A DNA stretch of 36,228 nt from a bacterium (GTDB lineage Bacteria; JALSQH01): positions 1 through 36,228 of the forward strand of contig JALSQH010000157.1 in assembly GCA_026985515.1 (NCBI GenBank), written 5' to 3'. The notes below the pieces were generated by a model, which had not been told where the DNA came from, ran no database searches, and saw only the letters and a list, made by a program, of their open reading frames with translations. This document shows positions 18,158 to 27,354 of this stretch, piece by piece (the first letter of the stretch is position 1; each line of letters opens with the position of its first letter). A program made the position numbers and the translations under genes.

Positions 18158-19705
18158 ATGGAGGTGATAAAAATCAGTTCAGCCACTATAAGGGGAGTTG
18201 AGGCAGTGGAGGTTGAGGTTGAGGTGAGCATTTCCACCTCAGCTTTTCCAACCTTTGTTATTGTTGGACTTGCAGATAATGCTGTTAAGGAGAGCAGAGA
18301 GAGAATAAGGTCAGCCATCTCAAGCACTGGCCTCTCTCTGCCTTCAAAGAAAATTGTGGTAAATCTGGCACCAGCAGGTATTAAAAAAGAAGGAACTTTT
18401 TACGACCTGCCAATCCTCCTTGGTATACTCTCTGGGCTGGGATATGTTGACCCGGGCAGGCTGGAATCGCTCATGGTTGTTGGAGAGGTTTCCCTTGATG
18501 GAAATTTGAGAAAGGTGAGGGGGGTACTACCCGTTGCCCTCCTGGCAAGGGATCTGAATCTCAAGCTTTTAATTCCAGCAGAAAATCTCAGAGAAGCCCT
18601 GATTGTGAACAATCTACCCGTCTGGGGAGTGGGGAACATCACAGAAATCATTGAGGGATTGAATGAGGGAAAGGCAGGATTTGTAATTTCTTCCGGGGGT
18701 GAGGAGAGGACCCTCTATCCTGATTACTCCATTGATTTTTCCGAGGTTAAGGGACAGGAGCAGGCAAAAAGAGCTATCGAAATAGCGGCTGCTGGAGGCC
18801 ATAACATACTGATGGTGGGTCCACCGGGCTCCGGGAAGTCAATGCTTGCAAAGAGAATTCCAACAATACTTCCTCCCATGAACTTTGAAGAAGCCCTTGA
18901 AACAACAAAAATATATTCCATTGCAGGTTTGCTTAAAAAGGATGATTCCCTTATCACAACAAGGCCCTTCAGATCACCACATCACACTATCTCGGATGTG
19001 GGGCTGATAGGAGGTGGGAATCCTCCCCGACCCGGTGAAGTTACACTCAGTCATAATGGTGTCCTCTTCCTGGATGAATTGCCTGAATTCAAGAGAAATG
19101 TTCTTGAAGTATTGAGACAGCCCCTTGAGGATGGTGTGGTTACAGTTACAAGGGCTTCGGGAACAGTCATTTACCCCGCGAGATTCATGCTTGTGGCTGC
19201 AATGAATCCCTGCCCATGCGGCTATCTTACTGACCCGTATCACCAGTGTACCTGCAGTGTATCCCAGATTCAGAGGTATCAGCAGAGGGTATCTGGACCT
19301 CTGCTTGATAGAATTGATCTTCAGATTGAGGTTCCATCAATCAAATACAGAGACCTTTCAACTATAAAAAAAGGGGAAACTTCTCTCAGGATAAGAAAGA
19401 GGGTGTTGAAAGCAAGAAAAATTCAGTGGGAGAGGTACAGGAAGTATGGAATCCACTCCAATGGGATGCTGACACCTTCTCTGATAGAGAAATTTGCACC
19501 TCTGGGAGAAGGGGAAAAGAGAATACTTGAGATTGCAATGGAGAAATTTGGACTCAGTGCCAGAGCTTTTCACAGGGTGATAAAAGTCGCCCGTACCATT
19601 GCAGACCTTGAAGGGGAGGAGAAAATAAGGGAGCATCATCTGACAGAGGCAATTCAGTACAGGATGCTTGACAGGTTAAATTTCAGAATAAAAGTTCAGA
19701 CCTGA
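18158..19705 (+). CDS. comM: ComM/YifB Mg-chelatase-like AAA+ ATPase
   Basis: VEVEVSISTSAFPTFVIVGLADNAVKESRERIRSAI; GPPGSGKSMLAKRIPTILPPM; RPFRSPHHTISDVGLIGGG; MNPCPCGY. Confidence 0.95.
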   Translation: MEVIKISSATIRGVEAVEVEVEVSISTSAFPTFVIVGLADNAVKESRERIRSAISSTGLSLPSKKIVVNLAPAGIKKEGTFYDLPILLGILSGLGYVDPGRLESLMVVGEVSLDGNLRKVRGVLPVALLARDLNLKLLIPAENLREALIVNNLPVWGVGNITEIIEGLNEGKAGFVISSGGEERTLYPDYSIDFSEVKGQEQAKRAIEIAAAGGHNILMVGPPGSGKSMLAKRIPTILPPMNFEEALETTKIYSIAGLLKKDDSLITTRPFRSPHHTISDVGLIGGGNPPRPGEVTLSHNGVLFLDELPEFKRNVLEVLRQPLEDGVVTVTRASGTVIYPARFMLVAAMNPCPCGYLTDPYHQCTCSVSQIQRYQQRVSGPLLDRIDLQIEVPSIKYRDLSTIKKGETSLRIRKRVLKARKIQWERYRKYGIHSNGMLTPSLIEKFAPLGEGEKRILEIAMEKFGLSARAFHRVIKVARTIADLEGEEKIREHHLTEAIQYRMLDRLNFRIKVQT

Positions 19706-19716
19706 GGAGGTGAGGT

Positions 19717-19905
19717 ATGAAAGATGTTTATGTTATCATTGAGGGTAAAGAAGGTAGAGACATCTGGCAGAAAATCGGGACTGCCTTTGAAAACAGGGAT
19801 GGATCACTGAATATCTATCTGAATTGCATTCCCCTTTCAGGTAAACTTCATGTGCGGGACAGATTCAACAACGAAGAAAAAGTGGAAGAGGAAGTTGAGG
19901 AGTGA
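19717..19905 (+). CDS. Small conserved-looking hypothetical protein (62 aa)
   Basis: Strong SD (GAGGAGGTGAGGT-ATG); internal pattern W.KIGTAFENRDGSLNIYLNCIPLSGKLHVRD, similar to short proteins seen next to unrelated genes in other Gram-negatives. Confidence 0.7.
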   Translation: MKDVYVIIEGKEGRDIWQKIGTAFENRDGSLNIYLNCIPLSGKLHVRDRFNNEEKVEEEVEE

Positions 19906-20361
19906 CTATCCCTCAAGGGTTTTTCTTATGTTGGTCAGGTATCCCTCAACAAGATTTTTTATTTCACTTTCCAGGATTGGCTTTGCAAGTTTTGTCATCA
20001 ATCTGGGAATGGGGGCATCAACAGTTACATCCATGGTGAGGGTGACAGATGTCTCGTCACCTTCACCCTTTAATTCGAATTTTCCCTTTACCTCGGCATT
20101 TCCACTCCCGGGAATCGTTTCCCATGAAACTTCCTTTTGAGGAATATTTGAGAATCTTACATCGTACTGAACTTTGACATTGATTCCCTTTACTCCCACA
20201 GGCTTGAATTCCCAGTGGTAAATTTCTCCTCTCTTTTCTATCTTTTCAAGGTCAGGAACATGAGATGCGGATCTCTCATAATCTGAGAGGAGTTCAAAAA
20301 CTTTTTCCACAGGAGCTTTTATTTTTACTTCTCTTTTAACCACAGTGTTCAACTTTGCCAT
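19906..20361 (-). CDS. SRPBCC/START-like (polyketide cyclase/CoxG-like) protein
   Basis: VKREVKIKAPVEKVFELLSDYERSASHVPDLEKIE ... typical SRPBCC N-terminal strand/helix pattern. Confidence 0.75.
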   Translation of the reverse strand: MAKLNTVVKREVKIKAPVEKVFELLSDYERSASHVPDLEKIEKRGEIYHWEFKPVGVKGINVKVQYDVRFSNIPQKEVSWETIPGSGNAEVKGKFELKGEGDETSVTLTMDVTVDAPIPRLMTKLAKPILESEIKNLVEGYLTNIRKTLEG

Positions 20362-20365
20362 TTTT

Positions 20366-21943
20366 TCACCTCACTTTTTTCAGTTTAACAGTCGTTTCAA
20401 TCTCATCACCATCTTCAACAGAAAATTTAAGGTGTTTTTCTTTCCTCCCGGGTGCAGAAATGGAAATTGAGATCTCTCCAGGTGAAACTTTCAATTTTAG
20501 CTCTCCAGGTTCATGTTTTAACACTCTGAATTTAGAGGCTTTAACATTGAATTTGTATTCTTTAACTGGTTCTCTTTTCTCTGTGACGATTTTCAGAGTT
20601 ATTATGGCATGAGGGAATTCTATCTCTTTGAGATTTATTCTCACCACCTCCTGTGTACCTGATTCAACTTCCACAAATTGCTGAGAAGCCTGATAATCGG
20701 GAGCAGTAACCGTTATTGAATAGGTTGCAGGAGGAAGTCCCTTTATTTTGAACATCCCATTTCTGTCTGTGTATGTGGTGGAGGTTACAGGGCCACTTAT
20801 TTTTACTTTAGCATTTTCTACGGGGATCCCTGAAGTTGTTACAAATCCAAGGATACTTCCCGGCAAAATGATTTTTCTCAGTTCAACTTCTAACACTTTT
20901 TTCTCGTCAGGTTGCAATGTCACTTCGGTTGTAAGGCTTCTGTATCCTTCTGCACTGATTGTAAGGGAATATTTCCCAGGAAGTAGATCCAGGTATTTAA
21001 ATGTATTGTCCTGCTTGATATCTGGAGTTACGCCATTTAATTTGACCTCTGCCTTCCCTTTGACATTTTTAACACTGATTGTGAGTTCGGCTCTCTTTTT
21101 TAATGAGATCTGAATTTTTTTCTTTGAAGAAGAGATCTGTGGTGGATGATAGAAAATGGTGAGTTCCAGAGTAACATTGCCCTTTTCCGGGTATCCCTCT
21201 ATGCTTTTTCTGTAAAGCTTCCACTCTGCCACAGGGGTAACAGTTATACAGGGAGTAATTTCAAGGTTAACACCCGTTGATATAAAGAGGGGGACTCCGC
21301 TTCCATAGAGTTTTTCACCTTCAAAGAGAATAAATGGTGAAAAACGGGATAGATTATAAATTGCCCCGATTGAAAAGGGACTCCAGGTGTAGTCAACTTC
21401 TTCCCATGCCATCCTCTCAAAGAGGTCAGGTTCTCTATCAATAAAATTTATTCTTCTGTCGTAGAAGTACCCGAAGTTACCGGTAAAGGTAAGCCTTCCA
21501 GAGATATAATTGAGAATAAGATTGAATAAGTAACTTGAAGTGTCACCATAGGTGCTCTGATCTTTAACAGGGGCAAAAAGGTAAAGTCCTGCATTTAGCC
21601 AGAGGCTCAAATTTTGTCTGAGTTTAATTTTGTAAAAAGTGTTCAGATCAAGGTCTCCAGTGGCAGAAAGCCACTCAACTGAAGGATATGATCTCCTTGT
21701 GAAGGATGCACTCCATCCTGCTTCAAAAACAGCTTCTGTCAGAGGTGAATAAAAACCGAAAATTTTTATTCCAGTTTTCTGATACTCCCCAGGTGAGTTT
21801 GAAGGTGAAAAGTAAAAATAGTTGATTTTACTTCCGGCTCCCCATTTTAGATAGTGTTGAGTAAAGTATGGAAGATTACCTGTTTCGGAAAAGAGGAATG
21901 CTGGAAAAATAAGTGCGAGAACAACATATAGCCTGCCCTTCAT
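20366..21943 (-). CDS. Outer-membrane beta-barrel-like protein with C-terminal PEGA and carboxypeptidase-regulatory-like domains
   Basis: Signal peptide MKGRLYVVLALIFPAFLFSE; alternating strands in the N-terminal half; KYLDLLPGKYSLTISAEGYRSLTTEVTL (PEGA) and GFVTTSGIPVENAKVKISG...GMFKIKGLPPATYSITVTAPDYQ (CarboxypepD_reg). Confidence 0.7.
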   Translation of the reverse strand: MKGRLYVVLALIFPAFLFSETGNLPYFTQHYLKWGAGSKINYFYFSPSNSPGEYQKTGIKIFGFYSPLTEAVFEAGWSASFTRRSYPSVEWLSATGDLDLNTFYKIKLRQNLSLWLNAGLYLFAPVKDQSTYGDTSSYLFNLILNYISGRLTFTGNFGYFYDRRINFIDREPDLFERMAWEEVDYTWSPFSIGAIYNLSRFSPFILFEGEKLYGSGVPLFISTGVNLEITPCITVTPVAEWKLYRKSIEGYPEKGNVTLELTIFYHPPQISSSKKKIQISLKKRAELTISVKNVKGKAEVKLNGVTPDIKQDNTFKYLDLLPGKYSLTISAEGYRSLTTEVTLQPDEKKVLEVELRKIILPGSILGFVTTSGIPVENAKVKISGPVTSTTYTDRNGMFKIKGLPPATYSITVTAPDYQASQQFVEVESGTQEVVRINLKEIEFPHAIITLKIVTEKREPVKEYKFNVKASKFRVLKHEPGELKLKVSPGEISISISAPGRKEKHLKFSVEDGDEIETTVKLKKVR

Positions 21944-21949
21944 GCTTTA

Positions 21950-21978
21950 ATCCTATTAAATTATGATTCATTTGTCAA
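21950..21978 (-). promoter_or_regulatory. Putative promoter of the PEGA OMP gene (TTGACA-N17-TAGGAT, 6 nt before the ATG)
   Basis: Minus strand TTGACAAATGAATCATAATTTAATAGGATTAAAGC|ATG. Confidence 0.5.
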
Positions 21979-22020
21979 CTTGTGAGGGAACCATCTCACT
22001 ATTTCCTTCTTTGTAAAAAA

Positions 22021-22048
22021 TTGACAAAAATTCAATGAAAAATAAAAT
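22021..22048 (+). promoter_or_regulatory. Putative dprA-topA promoter (TTGACA-N16-TAAAAT, 6 nt before the ATG)
   Basis: TTGACAAAAATTCAATGAAAAATAAAATGAAAGC|ATG; near-identical to the comM promoter. Confidence 0.7.
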
Positions 22049-22054
22049 GAAAGC

Positions 22055-23116
22055 ATGGATTTCAGAGAAAGTAAGCTGTATGCACTGGTCCTTTTATGGC
22101 AGAAGGGGATTGGCTTTTCCCATTTAAAAAATCTTGTGGAGAACTTTAAGACTCCGAGAGAAGCATGGGAAAATTACAGGCAGCACAGATTGTTAAAGGG
22201 TGAGTATTCGGTTGAAGAGTTGCTTGAGAGATCCCTCAAATTGCTTGAGGATCTTGACAGAATGGGGTGGGACCTCCTCTCCATGTGGGATGAAGAGTAT
22301 CCCTCACTGCTTAGAGAGATAGATTACCCGCCGCCGGTGCTTTTCTATAAGGGAGATTTATCTCTTCTGAAGGAAAATATTGTGGCAATCGTGGGAACAA
22401 GGAAGCCCACCTCCTATGGGGAGGAAGTCACAGAGAAAATTGCATCTGAGCTGGCGGAAGCTGATATCCCGGTGGTGAGTGGACTTGCGAGAGGAATTGA
22501 TGCAGTTGCCCACAAATCCGTTATTGAGTCACAGGGAAAGACAATTGCTGTTTTACCATCTCCACCTGATAGAATCTACCCCAGAAGGCATGAGGAGCTT
22601 GCTGAAAAAATAGCGGAGAGAGGTCTCATCCTTTCCGAGTATCTCCCGGGATCGAGGGTTTTTAAACAAAACTTTTATTTGAGAAACAGGATTATCAGTG
22701 GAGTGTCAAAAGCTGTGATAGTTGTTGAGGCTGGTGAGAGAAGTGGGGCACTTATCACAGCCAGGTATGCCCTTGAGCAAAACAGGGAGGTATATGCTGT
22801 GCCGGGTTCAATATTTTCCGACAGGAGCAGAGGAACCAACTACCTTATCAAAATGGGGGCTGTACCTTTTCTTGATACGGAGGATTTTCTCAGGGACCTG
22901 GGGTTGCAAAAAAATTTTTTAAATATACAATTACCAGAACTGGATGATAGAGAAAGGGAAGTTTTTGAACTGATTGAGAAAGACGGAGTTCACTTTGATG
23001 CTCTTCTGAATATGAGTAAAAAAGGTTTTGGAGAACTCATGGATATCCTTTTTAACCTGCAGATAAAGGGTTACATTGAAGAGACACATCCAAATTTTTT
23101 CAGAAGAAAGGTGTAG
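22055..23116 (+). CDS. dprA: DNA-processing protein DprA
   Basis: YPSLLREIDYPPPVLFYKGD; VAIVGTRKPTSYGEEV; VVSGLARGIDAVAHKSVIES; FLRNRIISGVSKAVIVVEAGERSGALITARYALEQNREVYAVPGS (minor letter differences). Confidence 0.95.
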   Translation: MDFRESKLYALVLLWQKGIGFSHLKNLVENFKTPREAWENYRQHRLLKGEYSVEELLERSLKLLEDLDRMGWDLLSMWDEEYPSLLREIDYPPPVLFYKGDLSLLKENIVAIVGTRKPTSYGEEVTEKIASELAEADIPVVSGLARGIDAVAHKSVIESQGKTIAVLPSPPDRIYPRRHEELAEKIAERGLILSEYLPGSRVFKQNFYLRNRIISGVSKAVIVVEAGERSGALITARYALEQNREVYAVPGSIFSDRSRGTNYLIKMGAVPFLDTEDFLRDLGLQKNFLNIQLPELDDREREVFELIEKDGVHFDALLNMSKKGFGELMDILFNLQIKGYIEETHPNFFRRKV

Positions 23117-25357
23117 ATGAATAAGAAACTTCTTGTGGTTGAGTCCCCCACCAAGGTAAAAACAATTTCAAAATTTCTGGGTAAGGATTTTGTAATAAAG
23201 GCATCGAAGGGTCACGTAAAGGATCTTCCTGAAAATTCCCTGGGAGTTGATGTAACAAATAATTTTAAACCTACCTACATCACGATTAAAGGAAAGGAGA
23301 AGGTAATTAAGGAGATAAGGGATGCTGCTGCAAAGGTTGACGAGATCTACCTGGCTCCCGATCCTGACAGGGAAGGTGAAGCTATAGCCTGGCACATAGC
23401 AGAGGAAATAAGAAAAAAGGTGAAGGATAAGCCCATAAAAAGAGCGGTTTTTCACGAAATTACAAAGAGAGCAGTCGAGGATGCAATAAACAATCCCAGG
23501 GACCTTGATGAAAATCTTTTTAATGCTCAGCAGGCGAGAAGGATTCTGGACAGACTTGTTGGTTACAATTTGAGTCCCCTTCTGTGGGAAAAGGTTAAGA
23601 GGGGATTGAGTGCAGGGAGAGTTCAATCTGTGGCTGTCAAGATTATATGTGAGAGAGAAAAGAAAATCAGAGAATTTGTGCCTGAGGAATACTGGACAGT
23701 CACTGCCCTTCTGAAAGCTTCAACTCCTCCTGAAATCACAGCCAGACTCAGCAAAATTGAGGGTAAAAAAGCTGAGATAAAGAGTGAAGAAGAGGTAAAG
23801 GTTATACTCTCTGATCTTGAAAGTAGCGATTTTGTCGTTGAAAAGGTGGAGAAGAAGGAAGTTAAGAGGAATCCTCCTCCTCCCTTTATAACCTCCACTC
23901 TCCAGCAGGAAGCTTCAAGAAGATTTGGCTACAGTGCGAAAAAAACAATGATGATTGCACAGAGACTCTATGAGGGCGTTGACCTTGGACCGTATGGAAC
24001 GGTGGGGTTAATTACCTATATGAGGACCGATTCTGTAAGAATTGCCGATGAAGCAGTTTCAATGGTTAGAGATTTTATCAGGGAAAAGTATGGGGAGGAA
24101 TTTCTTCCTTCCTCACCTAATAAGTTTAAAAATAAAAATGCTGCTCAGGATGCCCACGAGGCAATAAGACCTACTTCTATGGATTATCCCCCTGACTCCA
24201 TTGAGCAGTACCTTGATAAGGATAGTTTCAGACTTTACAGACTTATCTGGGAGAGGTTTGTCGCATCACAGATGCCTCCTGCCCGCTATGATCAGCATAC
24301 CATAACCATCAGAGCTGGAAAATACACATTTACTGCTACAGGAAAGAAGTTGATTTTTCCTGGCTTCCTGAAGGTGTACAGGGAGCAGGAGGAGGAAAAT
24401 GGTGAAATGATATTTCCAGAAGTGAAGGTGGGTGAGAAACTTGATGTGCTAAAGATAACCCCTGAACAGCATTTTACAAAGCCTCCGCCAAGATTTAATG
24501 AGGGTACCCTTGTCAGGGAACTGGAAGAGAAGGGGATAGGAAGACCTTCAACATATGCTACGATAATCTCTACGATTCAGGAGAGGGGCTATGTAAGAAA
24601 GGAGAAGAATTTCCTTGTTCCAACTGATCTGGGCTTCCTTATAACGGAACTGCTTGATAAGAGTTTTCCTGACATAATGAATGAGAAGTTCACAGCGGAG
24701 ATGGAGGAGAGACTTGATCTGATTGAAGAGGGGAAAAGGGACTGGGTTGAGGATCTCAGAGAGTTTTACAGCAAATTTGAAAGGGATCTTGAAAGAGCCA
24801 GGGAGGAGATGAAAAACATAAAGAAGGAGGGGGTTGAGGTAACCGATGAGGAGTGTCCTGTCTGTGGTGCGAAGCTTGTGGTGAGATATGGCAGGTATGG
24901 AAAATTTCTTGCGTGCAGCAGATATCCGGAGTGTAAGTACACAAGACCCCTGCCTGAAGAGATAGAGTATTCTGATGAGAAGTGCCCGGTGTGTGGCAGC
25001 AGATTAATTATTAAGAGGGGAAAGGGAGGAGTGAGATATCTGGCGTGTGAGAGATATCCAAAGTGCAACTATACTGCTCCCTACTCATTGAAGATAAAGT
25101 GTCCCCAGTGTGGTGAAGGCGAAATTGTTGAGAGGGTGACAGGTAAGGGTAAAATTTTTTACAGCTGCAGCAGGTATCCTGAGTGTAAATTTGCCTTATG
25201 GGATGAGCCGGTGGACCACCCCTGTCCTTCATGTGGTTACCCCATCCTCGTAAAGAAAAAGGGAAGAGGAAAATCCTACTATTACCAGTGTCCATCCTGC
25301 AATTCAAGGTTTAAAAGAGATGAAATAGAGGGGAAAGAAGACTCAGAGAGTTCTTGA
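23117..25357 (+). CDS. topA: DNA topoisomerase I (type IA) with four C-terminal zinc ribbons
   Basis: LLVVESPTKVKTISKFLG; YLAPDPDREGEAIAWHIAEEI; GLITYMRTDSVRIADEA; C-terminal CPVCG/CPVCG/CPQCG/CPSCG repeats. Confidence 0.97.
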   Translation: MNKKLLVVESPTKVKTISKFLGKDFVIKASKGHVKDLPENSLGVDVTNNFKPTYITIKGKEKVIKEIRDAAAKVDEIYLAPDPDREGEAIAWHIAEEIRKKVKDKPIKRAVFHEITKRAVEDAINNPRDLDENLFNAQQARRILDRLVGYNLSPLLWEKVKRGLSAGRVQSVAVKIICEREKKIREFVPEEYWTVTALLKASTPPEITARLSKIEGKKAEIKSEEEVKVILSDLESSDFVVEKVEKKEVKRNPPPPFITSTLQQEASRRFGYSAKKTMMIAQRLYEGVDLGPYGTVGLITYMRTDSVRIADEAVSMVRDFIREKYGEEFLPSSPNKFKNKNAAQDAHEAIRPTSMDYPPDSIEQYLDKDSFRLYRLIWERFVASQMPPARYDQHTITIRAGKYTFTATGKKLIFPGFLKVYREQEEENGEMIFPEVKVGEKLDVLKITPEQHFTKPPPRFNEGTLVRELEEKGIGRPSTYATIISTIQERGYVRKEKNFLVPTDLGFLITELLDKSFPDIMNEKFTAEMEERLDLIEEGKRDWVEDLREFYSKFERDLERAREEMKNIKKEGVEVTDEECPVCGAKLVVRYGRYGKFLACSRYPECKYTRPLPEEIEYSDEKCPVCGSRLIIKRGKGGVRYLACERYPKCNYTAPYSLKIKCPQCGEGEIVERVTGKGKIFYSCSRYPECKFALWDEPVDHPCPSCGYPILVKKKGRGKSYYYQCPSCNSRFKRDEIEGKEDSESS

Positions 25358-26497
25358 AATTTCCCTGACCATGTGTCTGCTTATGACCAGTTTCTGAATC
25401 TGATTGGTACCTTCCACTATCTGCATCACTTTTGCTTCTCTCATATATCTTTCTACCGGGTAATCCTTCATGTAACCATTCCCTCCCATTACCTGAACGG
25501 CATTGGTTGTAACCTCCATGGCTATGTCAGTAGCAAATAGCTTTGCCATTGCAGCTTCTTTGGAATAGGGGAGACCTCTGTCCCTTAGAAAGGCGGCCCT
25601 CTGAGTGAGTAGTCGCGCTGCATTTATCTTTGTCTCCATGTCCGCTAGGGGAAAACTCACTCCCTGAAATTCCACAATTGGTTTTCCAAATTGCCTTCTC
25701 GTTACAGCATACCTGAGGGCACAATCCTTTGCAGCCTCTGCGATGCCAATGGCCGTCGCAGCAATTGTTATTCTTCCAGAATCCAGAGCCATCATTGCTA
25801 TCTTAAATCCATAACCCTCTTTTCCCACCACATTTTCAACAGGTACATCAACATCCTCCAGATAGATTTCCCTTGTTGCCGTTGCGTTGAGCCCCATTTT
25901 TCGTTCTTTTTTACCAAAGGTTATTCCTTTCATATCCTTTGTGATGATGAAGGCGGTTATGTCGTGAGAAGAACCGGTGTTTTGAGTCCTTGCAAGAAGT
26001 ATGTAGAGGTCGGCAACCCCTGCCTGGGAGATGAACCTCTTGGTTCCATTTATGATGTATCTGTCTCCTCTTCTTTCCGCAAAGGTCTTTATGCTCTTTG
26101 CATCTGAACCATAATCAGGTTCTGTGAGGGCGAAACCTCCAGTTATCTCTGCCGTGCTGAGTTTTGGAAGATATTTTCTTTTCTGTTCTTCGTTGCCAAA
26201 TTTGTCAATTATCAGCTGGGGCAGGCCATTGACTGCCACAGCTATAGCAAGGGAGGCAGAGGCTCTGGCTATTTCTTCAAGGACAATTATGTACTCCTGA
26301 TATCCCAGCCCCTGTCCATTGTATTCTTCGGGATATGGGATCCCCAGAAAACCATTTTCTCCAAGTTTTTTCATAACTTCAATGGGAAATTCCATTCTTT
26401 CTTCCCATTCATCCACATGTGGTGAAACTTCTTTTTCAACAAACCTTTTTATGGAATCTTTTAACATCTCCTGCACTTCGTTGTACATAAAATCCAT
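25343..26497 (-). CDS. Acyl-CoA dehydrogenase
   Basis: GGFALTEPDYGSDAKSIKTFAER; VMGGNGYMKDYPVERYMREAKVMQIVEGTNQIQKLVISR. Confidence 0.93.
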   Translation of the reverse strand: MDFMYNEVQEMLKDSIKRFVEKEVSPHVDEWEERMEFPIEVMKKLGENGFLGIPYPEEYNGQGLGYQEYIIVLEEIARASASLAIAVAVNGLPQLIIDKFGNEEQKRKYLPKLSTAEITGGFALTEPDYGSDAKSIKTFAERRGDRYIINGTKRFISQAGVADLYILLARTQNTGSSHDITAFIITKDMKGITFGKKERKMGLNATATREIYLEDVDVPVENVVGKEGYGFKIAMMALDSGRITIAATAIGIAEAAKDCALRYAVTRRQFGKPIVEFQGVSFPLADMETKINAARLLTQRAAFLRDRGLPYSKEAAMAKLFATDIAMEVTTNAVQVMGGNGYMKDYPVERYMREAKVMQIVEGTNQIQKLVISRHMVREISRTL

Positions 26498-27345
26498 TAT
26501 ATCCTCCTGAGCTGAAATTTTCCCTTTTCATTTAATTCCACTTTTCCCACAGGTGTATCATAGTCATGTTCAAAGATTATAGTCCAGTCTTCATCAATTG
26601 CCTGCAGAAGAATATCCTTCTTCACTTTCAGAGTTGTCACAGGATACAGGTCATACGACATAATGTAAGGAAGGGGGATGTGTCTTGAGGTTGGAATTAG
26701 GTCCCCTGCGTAGAAAAATTTTTTACCGCTCCGGGTTGTGATGAGAACACTCTGATGACCCGGGGTGTGCCCCTCAGTCGGGATTACAACAACACCATCT
26801 GCTATTTCTGTTTCTCCTTCCAGCAGGGTTACAAGACCATTTTCCATAAGGGGCAGATAGTTCCAGGAAAGGTAGCTTGCCCTGTCTCTCTCGTTTGGGT
26901 TGAGGGCATGCTCCCACTGATCTGTGTGGATGTAATATGTGGCATTGGGAAAGGTTGGAACGGCTTCTCCGTTTTTCAGAATAGTTGAACCTCCAGTGTG
27001 GTCAAAGTGGAGATGAGTCAGTACCACATCTGTTATATCCTCAGGTGCAACTCCCACCTCTCTCAGAGCATCTGTGATAGTTCTTTTTTCAAAGTCATAT
27101 ATTTTTCTCTCTTTTTCCGTGTACTTGTCTCCATTTCCCGTGTCAATAAGTATATTTCTTCTGTCGTTTTTAAATGTTATGAGAAGGGAATTGGTGGCCA
27201 TGGGTATCTGGTTCTTTTCATTGACCTCAATCAATTTTTCCCACATCACCTTCGGTACAACACCAAACATGGCACCACCATCAAGGCGGAAGTTCCCTCC
27301 ATTGACAATGGTTAACTTTACATTTTCATCTTCATAAATAATCAT
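26497..27345 (-). CDS. MBL-fold metallo-hydrolase
   Basis: VVLTHLHFDHTGGS; EGHTPGHQSVLI; FYAGDLIPT; IIFEHDYDTPVG. Confidence 0.9.
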   Translation of the reverse strand: MIIYEDENVKLTIVNGGNFRLDGGAMFGVVPKVMWEKLIEVNEKNQIPMATNSLLITFKNDRRNILIDTGNGDKYTEKERKIYDFEKRTITDALREVGVAPEDITDVVLTHLHFDHTGGSTILKNGEAVPTFPNATYYIHTDQWEHALNPNERDRASYLSWNYLPLMENGLVTLLEGETEIADGVVVIPTEGHTPGHQSVLITTRSGKKFFYAGDLIPTSRHIPLPYIMSYDLYPVTTLKVKKDILLQAIDEDWTIIFEHDYDTPVGKVELNEKGKFQLRRI

Positions 27346-27354
27346 GGCATTCTC

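Noticed and set aside
18194-18228. GAGGTT-type microrepeat near the 5' end of comM (VEAVEVEVEV)
   Set aside because: Encodes the normal V-E-V-E-V strand of the YifB/ComM N-terminal domain; too short to argue for phase variation.
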